Positions 4,563 through 6,470 of a DNA stretch of 6,470 bases are shown here, piece by piece (the first letter of the stretch is position 1; each line of letters starts with the position of its first letter). The notes beneath the pieces are model-generated. The model worked only from the letters and a program-made list of their open reading frames with translations. It had not been told where the DNA came from and ran no database searches. The DNA lies in the NCBI GenBank assembly GCA_020630115.1, contig JAHDCA010000053.1, forward strand, positions 1 through 6,470, in the 5' to 3' direction. Made by a program: the position numbers and the translations under genes. Source of the DNA: Candidatus Dojkabacteria bacterium (GTDB lineage: Bacteria > Patescibacteriota > Dojkabacteria > SC72 > JAHDCA01).

Positions 4563-5108
4563 ATGGTTAATAAAAAATCAAAATTAGTATTAGCTGCAGT
4601 TGTTGCAGTAACAGGTGTTGTTGTAGGAGGTCTTGCATTTAGTAATGTCGTAGATGCACAAAGAGGTTCTAATTCAGAATCAAAGATGGCAGTTTACGAA
4701 AAGGTGTCAGAGAAACTAGGGATTGATAGAAATAGCGATGAGTTTGAGGCAGCTTTCAAAGAAGCTAGAGCAGAACTAAAGACTGAGAAAGCAACAGAGA
4801 AGCTTTCTGAGGCTGTTACGCAAGGAACAATTACTCAAGAGCAAGCAGATCTTTCTTTACAGTTAAGAAGTCTAATGACAGAGGTTAAAGAAAGTTTTGA
4901 TAAGCCAGAATTTGATGAGGATATGACAACGGAAGAAAGAAAAGCACAGAGGGAAGAAATGAAAGCTCAGTTTGAGGCTTCATTTGAACAAGCTCTTTCT
5001 GATGCTGGAATCTCACAAGATGAGGTTGACGAGTTAAAGGAGACAATGAAAGAAGCAGGATTTGAAAAATCTTCAAAAGGTAAAGGAAGAGGTGGGTTTA
5101 GGAAGTAA
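4563..5108 (+). CDS. Small exported charged helical protein (DUF2680/Spy-like in style)
   Basis: The 181-residue product has a basic start (MVNKKSK), a hydrophobic segment (8-27) and a possible signal-peptidase site after VDA at 32. The remainder is a very charged, Glu/Lys-rich, largely helical region and ends in a basic Gly-rich tail (KSSKGKGRGGFRK). Three stretches resemble one another: around LGIDRNSDEFEAAFKEA (52-68), AVTQGTITQEQADLSLQLRSLM (84-105) and ALSDAGISQDEVDELKETM (144-162). The G-x-I-T/S-Q-x-[EQ]-x-D turn-helix unit is typical of DUF2680-type and other small secreted helical proteins; a Spy-like periplasmic chaperone role is only an analogy. It is monocistronic, with a long upstream region rich in regulatory-looking sequence and a strong terminator 17 bases after the stop. 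No cysteines are present. Confidence 0.8.
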   Translation: MVNKKSKLVLAAVVAVTGVVVGGLAFSNVVDAQRGSNSESKMAVYEKVSEKLGIDRNSDEFEAAFKEARAELKTEKATEKLSEAVTQGTITQEQADLSLQLRSLMTEVKESFDKPEFDEDMTTEERKAQREEMKAQFEASFEQALSDAGISQDEVDELKETMKEAGFEKSSKGKGRGGFRK

Positions 5109-5125
5109 ATAGATAATGGATAGAT

Positions 5126-5155
5126 AAAAGAGGCTCGCAAATGCGAGCCTCTTTT
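5126..5155. terminator. Bidirectional terminator between convergent genes
   Basis: A perfect 13-bp stem AAAAGAGGCTCGC (5126-5138) / GCGAGCCTCTTTT (5143-5155) with loop AAAT. Its GC-rich core is flanked by A on the left and T on the right, so it can terminate both the exported-protein gene (plus) and thioredoxin (minus). Confidence 0.93.
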
Positions 5156-5178
5156 GCTTTAGGCATTAAATCACCTAA

Positions 5179-5496
5179 TTATTGGTTAGCTTCAATTGCA
5201 GCTAAGTACTCATCTTTAGGTCTTACTCCAACAAAAGTCTCAATTACCTCACCGTTCTTTAGTAATAAAACTGTTGGGATACTAACAACATTAAACTTTT
5301 GTGATGTTGCTTGGTTCTCATCGACGTTGAGTTTTCCTACGATAACTTTACCTTCCATCTCTTGTGAAATTTCTTCGATAATAGGAGTAAGCATCACACA
5401 AGGTCCACACCATGGGGCCCAAAGGTCAACCAGGACTAAACCTTCTTGATCAAGCACTTCTGCCTGAAAATTATCATCTGTAAATATTTTTGCCAT
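5179..5496 (-). CDS. trxA: Thioredoxin
   Basis: A cytoplasmic thiol-disulfide oxidoreductase that reduces protein disulfides using electrons from thioredoxin reductase. The 105-residue chain has the standard length and fold. It contains the active-site WCGPC (W29-C33, catalytic C30 and C33), the buried acid D24 in VLVDLWAPWC, the cis-proline P74 in SIPT, and the NGE turn and G90 near the C-terminus. No signal peptide is seen. The frame extends upstream to 5574, but ATG 5496 is chosen because MAKIFTDDNF is the normal thioredoxin N-terminus and the extension reads through promoter sequence. It is divergent from the kinase-like gene, with a 54-base shared promoter region. Confidence 0.95.
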   Translation of the reverse strand: MAKIFTDDNFQAEVLDQEGLVLVDLWAPWCGPCVMLTPIIEEISQEMEGKVIVGKLNVDENQATSQKFNVVSIPTVLLLKNGEVIETFVGVRPKDEYLAAIEANQ

Positions 5497-5521
5497 ATTG
5501 TCTTTATTTAATTTATGTTTA

Positions 5522-5550
5522 ATTCTCACACAATAGATGTATAATTTCAA
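5522..5550 (-). promoter_or_regulatory. Promoter of thioredoxin
   Basis: On the minus strand TTGAAA (5550-5545), 17 bases, and an extended -10 TGTGAGAAT (hexamer 5527-5522) predict a start near 5515 and a leader of about 19 bases. The -35 overlaps the last base of the -10 of the divergent gene (5540-5545). A second candidate is TTGTGT (5533-5528) with TTAAAT (5511-5506). Confidence 0.45.
5540..5545 (+). promoter_or_regulatory. -10 box of the guanylate-kinase-like gene
   Basis: A perfect TATAAT ends five bases before ATG 5551, again predicting a leaderless transcript. No convincing -35 lies 16-18 bases upstream. Confidence 0.65.
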
Positions 5551-6327
5551 ATGGACGACAACTACATCTCCCAAGTAAGAATATTAGATCAAGAGGCACC
5601 TTTAAACTCGGTTCTTGAAGGGAAAATCGCACTTAAGGACTACCCAAATATCTACTACAACCCTGTTAATGACTTTACATGGAAAGATGGTAATCCGATC
5701 GTGATTCTGATAATTGGCCATCCTGGTGCAGGTAAGAACTCTGTTATTAAGAAAATACTAGATGATGGTGATGTTAATTTCTTTAGAAGTGCAACTTCTC
5801 GAACTAAAAGAGATAATGAAACAGATGACTTTTACCATTTTATGAGAGCTCGAAAAGAAGATGAAGAGGAGAAAGAGTACTTTAAGAACCTTATCAAGGA
5901 GTATGATCTGATCGAATACGACTATCATTATGGCTTTTTATACGGTATACCAAGAAGTGAAATTGAGGACCCACAGAACGGCTACCCACTAATTAAGGAT
6001 CTTGAGTCTCAAGGTGTTAAAAATCTTCAAGAGTCTATTGGGCAAGATTATAATTTGATCTCTTTTTTTGTTTTACCCGAGAATAGGGAGAAGATGATGG
6101 TAAGGATGTTGGATAAGAGTCAGAAGCGAAGGAAGATACAGCAAAGGATTGATGAGGGTGAAGTGAAACTTAGGATGGAAAAACAAGTTATGTATTATAT
6201 TCAGAACTTCGAGAGTGCTGAAACTTTTGATCCATCGTTTCGAGGAAGTGGATTGGAATACTCTCAGAGTACAATGTCCAAAATTGTAAAGGCAATTCTG
6301 TCCAAAGGCGGTATAATAACCGAGTGA
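5551..6327 (+). CDS. Guanylate-kinase-like P-loop protein
   Basis: Guanylate kinases transfer phosphate from ATP to GMP. This 258-residue protein has about 50 N-terminal residues before the P-loop GHPGAGKNS (56-64). A GMP-binding-region match follows, SATSRTKRDNETDDFYHF (80-97, with S80, R84 and R87), then the YGIPRSEIE segment (131-139), equivalent to YGTSREAIE in E. coli Gmk. Strand SFFVLPENREKMMVRML (171-187) matches the FIxxPPS-LxEL-xxRL region, followed by a long basic lid-like helix. It is about 50 residues longer than typical Gmk. In my alignment the Glu that reads the guanine base is replaced by Y125 and the first Tyr of the YYG pair by L130. Walker A has Asn after the Lys. It may therefore be a divergent Gmk or a relative with another nucleotide substrate. 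The TGA overlaps the next start (GTGA). Confidence 0.75.
   Translation: MDDNYISQVRILDQEAPLNSVLEGKIALKDYPNIYYNPVNDFTWKDGNPIVILIIGHPGAGKNSVIKKILDDGDVNFFRSATSRTKRDNETDDFYHFMRARKEDEEEKEYFKNLIKEYDLIEYDYHYGFLYGIPRSEIEDPQNGYPLIKDLESQGVKNLQESIGQDYNLISFFVLPENREKMMVRMLDKSQKRRKIQQRIDEGEVKLRMEKQVMYYIQNFESAETFDPSFRGSGLEYSQSTMSKIVKAILSKGGIITE
6312..6317 (+). promoter_or_regulatory. Internal -10 box for the TsaC gene
   Basis: TATAAT lies within the last codons of the kinase-like gene, with six bases to the GTG at 6324. It has the same spacing as the box before ATG 3639, so the downstream gene may have its own leaderless transcript as well as read-through. Confidence 0.5.
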
Positions 6328-6470
6328 TAATCAAGAAAGTCAAAAATTCAAACCCAAAAGAGATAGCTGCAGCAATTAAGTCTGGGCAACTTGTAATTTT
6401 GCCCTTTGATACTTGTTACGGGGCATGTGTTGATCCATTTAATCAAGATGCAGTAAACAAGTTACTCTCG
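6324..6470 (+). CDS. Threonylcarbamoyl-AMP synthase, TsaC/Sua5/YrdC family (partial)
   Basis: The first 49 codons of a gene that continues past the right edge. The family makes threonylcarbamoyl-AMP from threonine, bicarbonate and ATP, the first step of t6A37 modification of ANN-decoding tRNAs. The sequence EIAAAIKSGQLVILPFDTCYGACVDPFNQDAVNKLLS aligns with the N-terminal YrdC signature (AI-x-x-L-x-x-G-G-x-V-x-P-T-D-T-V-Y-G-L-x-x-D-x-x-N-x-x-A-V). The start is GTG at 6324, overlapping the upstream TGA by four bases. In this copy the usual PTDTVYGL reads PFDTCYGA, a mild divergence. Whether it is a short TsaC or a longer Sua5 with an extra C-terminal domain cannot be seen. Confidence 0.88.
   Translation, partial: MIIKKVKNSNPKEIAAAIKSGQLVILPFDTCYGACVDPFNQDAVNKLLS

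Noticed and set aside
4885..5076. Minus-strand frame within the exported helical protein
   Set aside because: Opposite a coherent signal-peptide plus helical frame; composition is a reverse reading of Glu/Lys codons.
5497..5574. 26-residue N-terminal extension of thioredoxin
   Set aside because: ATG 5496 gives the canonical length and N-terminus; the extension would cover both divergent promoters and the start of the next gene.

Overview
The window is AT-rich (roughly 35-38% G+C by eye) and gene-dense, and it uses the standard bacterial code: TAA, TAG and TGA all end genes here. It looks like a bacterial chromosome with small proteins and short spacers. No start codon is preceded by a recognisable Shine-Dalgarno sequence. 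Several starts (3639, 5551, 6324) lie only 5-6 bases after a perfect TATAAT box, as expected for leaderless transcripts. This style, with the mix of small divergent proteins and the encoded tRNA CCA, suggests a Patescibacteria/CPR-like or other early-branching low-GC bacterium. That placement is an inference; no marker gene here settles the taxonomy.

Layout from the left: a minus-strand gene running off the left edge encodes a fused CrtYcd-type lycopene cyclase (carotenoid ring formation). It is divergent from a plus-strand cluster (616-1810): a single-pass membrane protein with a DUF4352-like ectodomain, a glyoxalase/VOC-fold protein with intact metal ligands, and a previously unlisted 57-residue membrane peptide that overlaps it by 8 bases. 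A 239-base spacer with weak hairpins and repeats leads to a 496-residue surface protein (signal peptide, beta-rich ectodomain, IPT/TIG-like domain, C-terminal membrane anchor), closed by a strong terminator. Next is an AlkB-like Fe(II)/2-oxoglutarate dioxygenase with its own extended -10 promoter, convergent with a minus-strand tRNA-Asp(GTC).

The spacer right of the tRNA (4333-4562) holds the tRNA promoter, three TTNACA direct repeats in helical phase, a 10-base palindrome and a hairpin. They lead into a small exported, charged helical protein. A bidirectional terminator separates it from a minus-strand thioredoxin. The thioredoxin is divergent from a guanylate-kinase-like P-loop protein, whose stop overlaps the GTG start of a TsaC/Sua5/YrdC gene (tRNA threonylcarbamoyladenosine synthesis) that runs off the right edge.

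The genes do not form one pathway: the window mixes housekeeping (tRNA-Asp, TsaC, thioredoxin, kinase), damage or stress handling (AlkB-like, VOC), carotenoid synthesis and envelope proteins. I see no CRISPR array, transposase, integrase, phage gene or recognisable defence cassette. The most distinctive features are the leaderless-style promoters, the phased TTNACA repeats, the divergent kinase and the unassigned surface protein. None is strong evidence for a new system.
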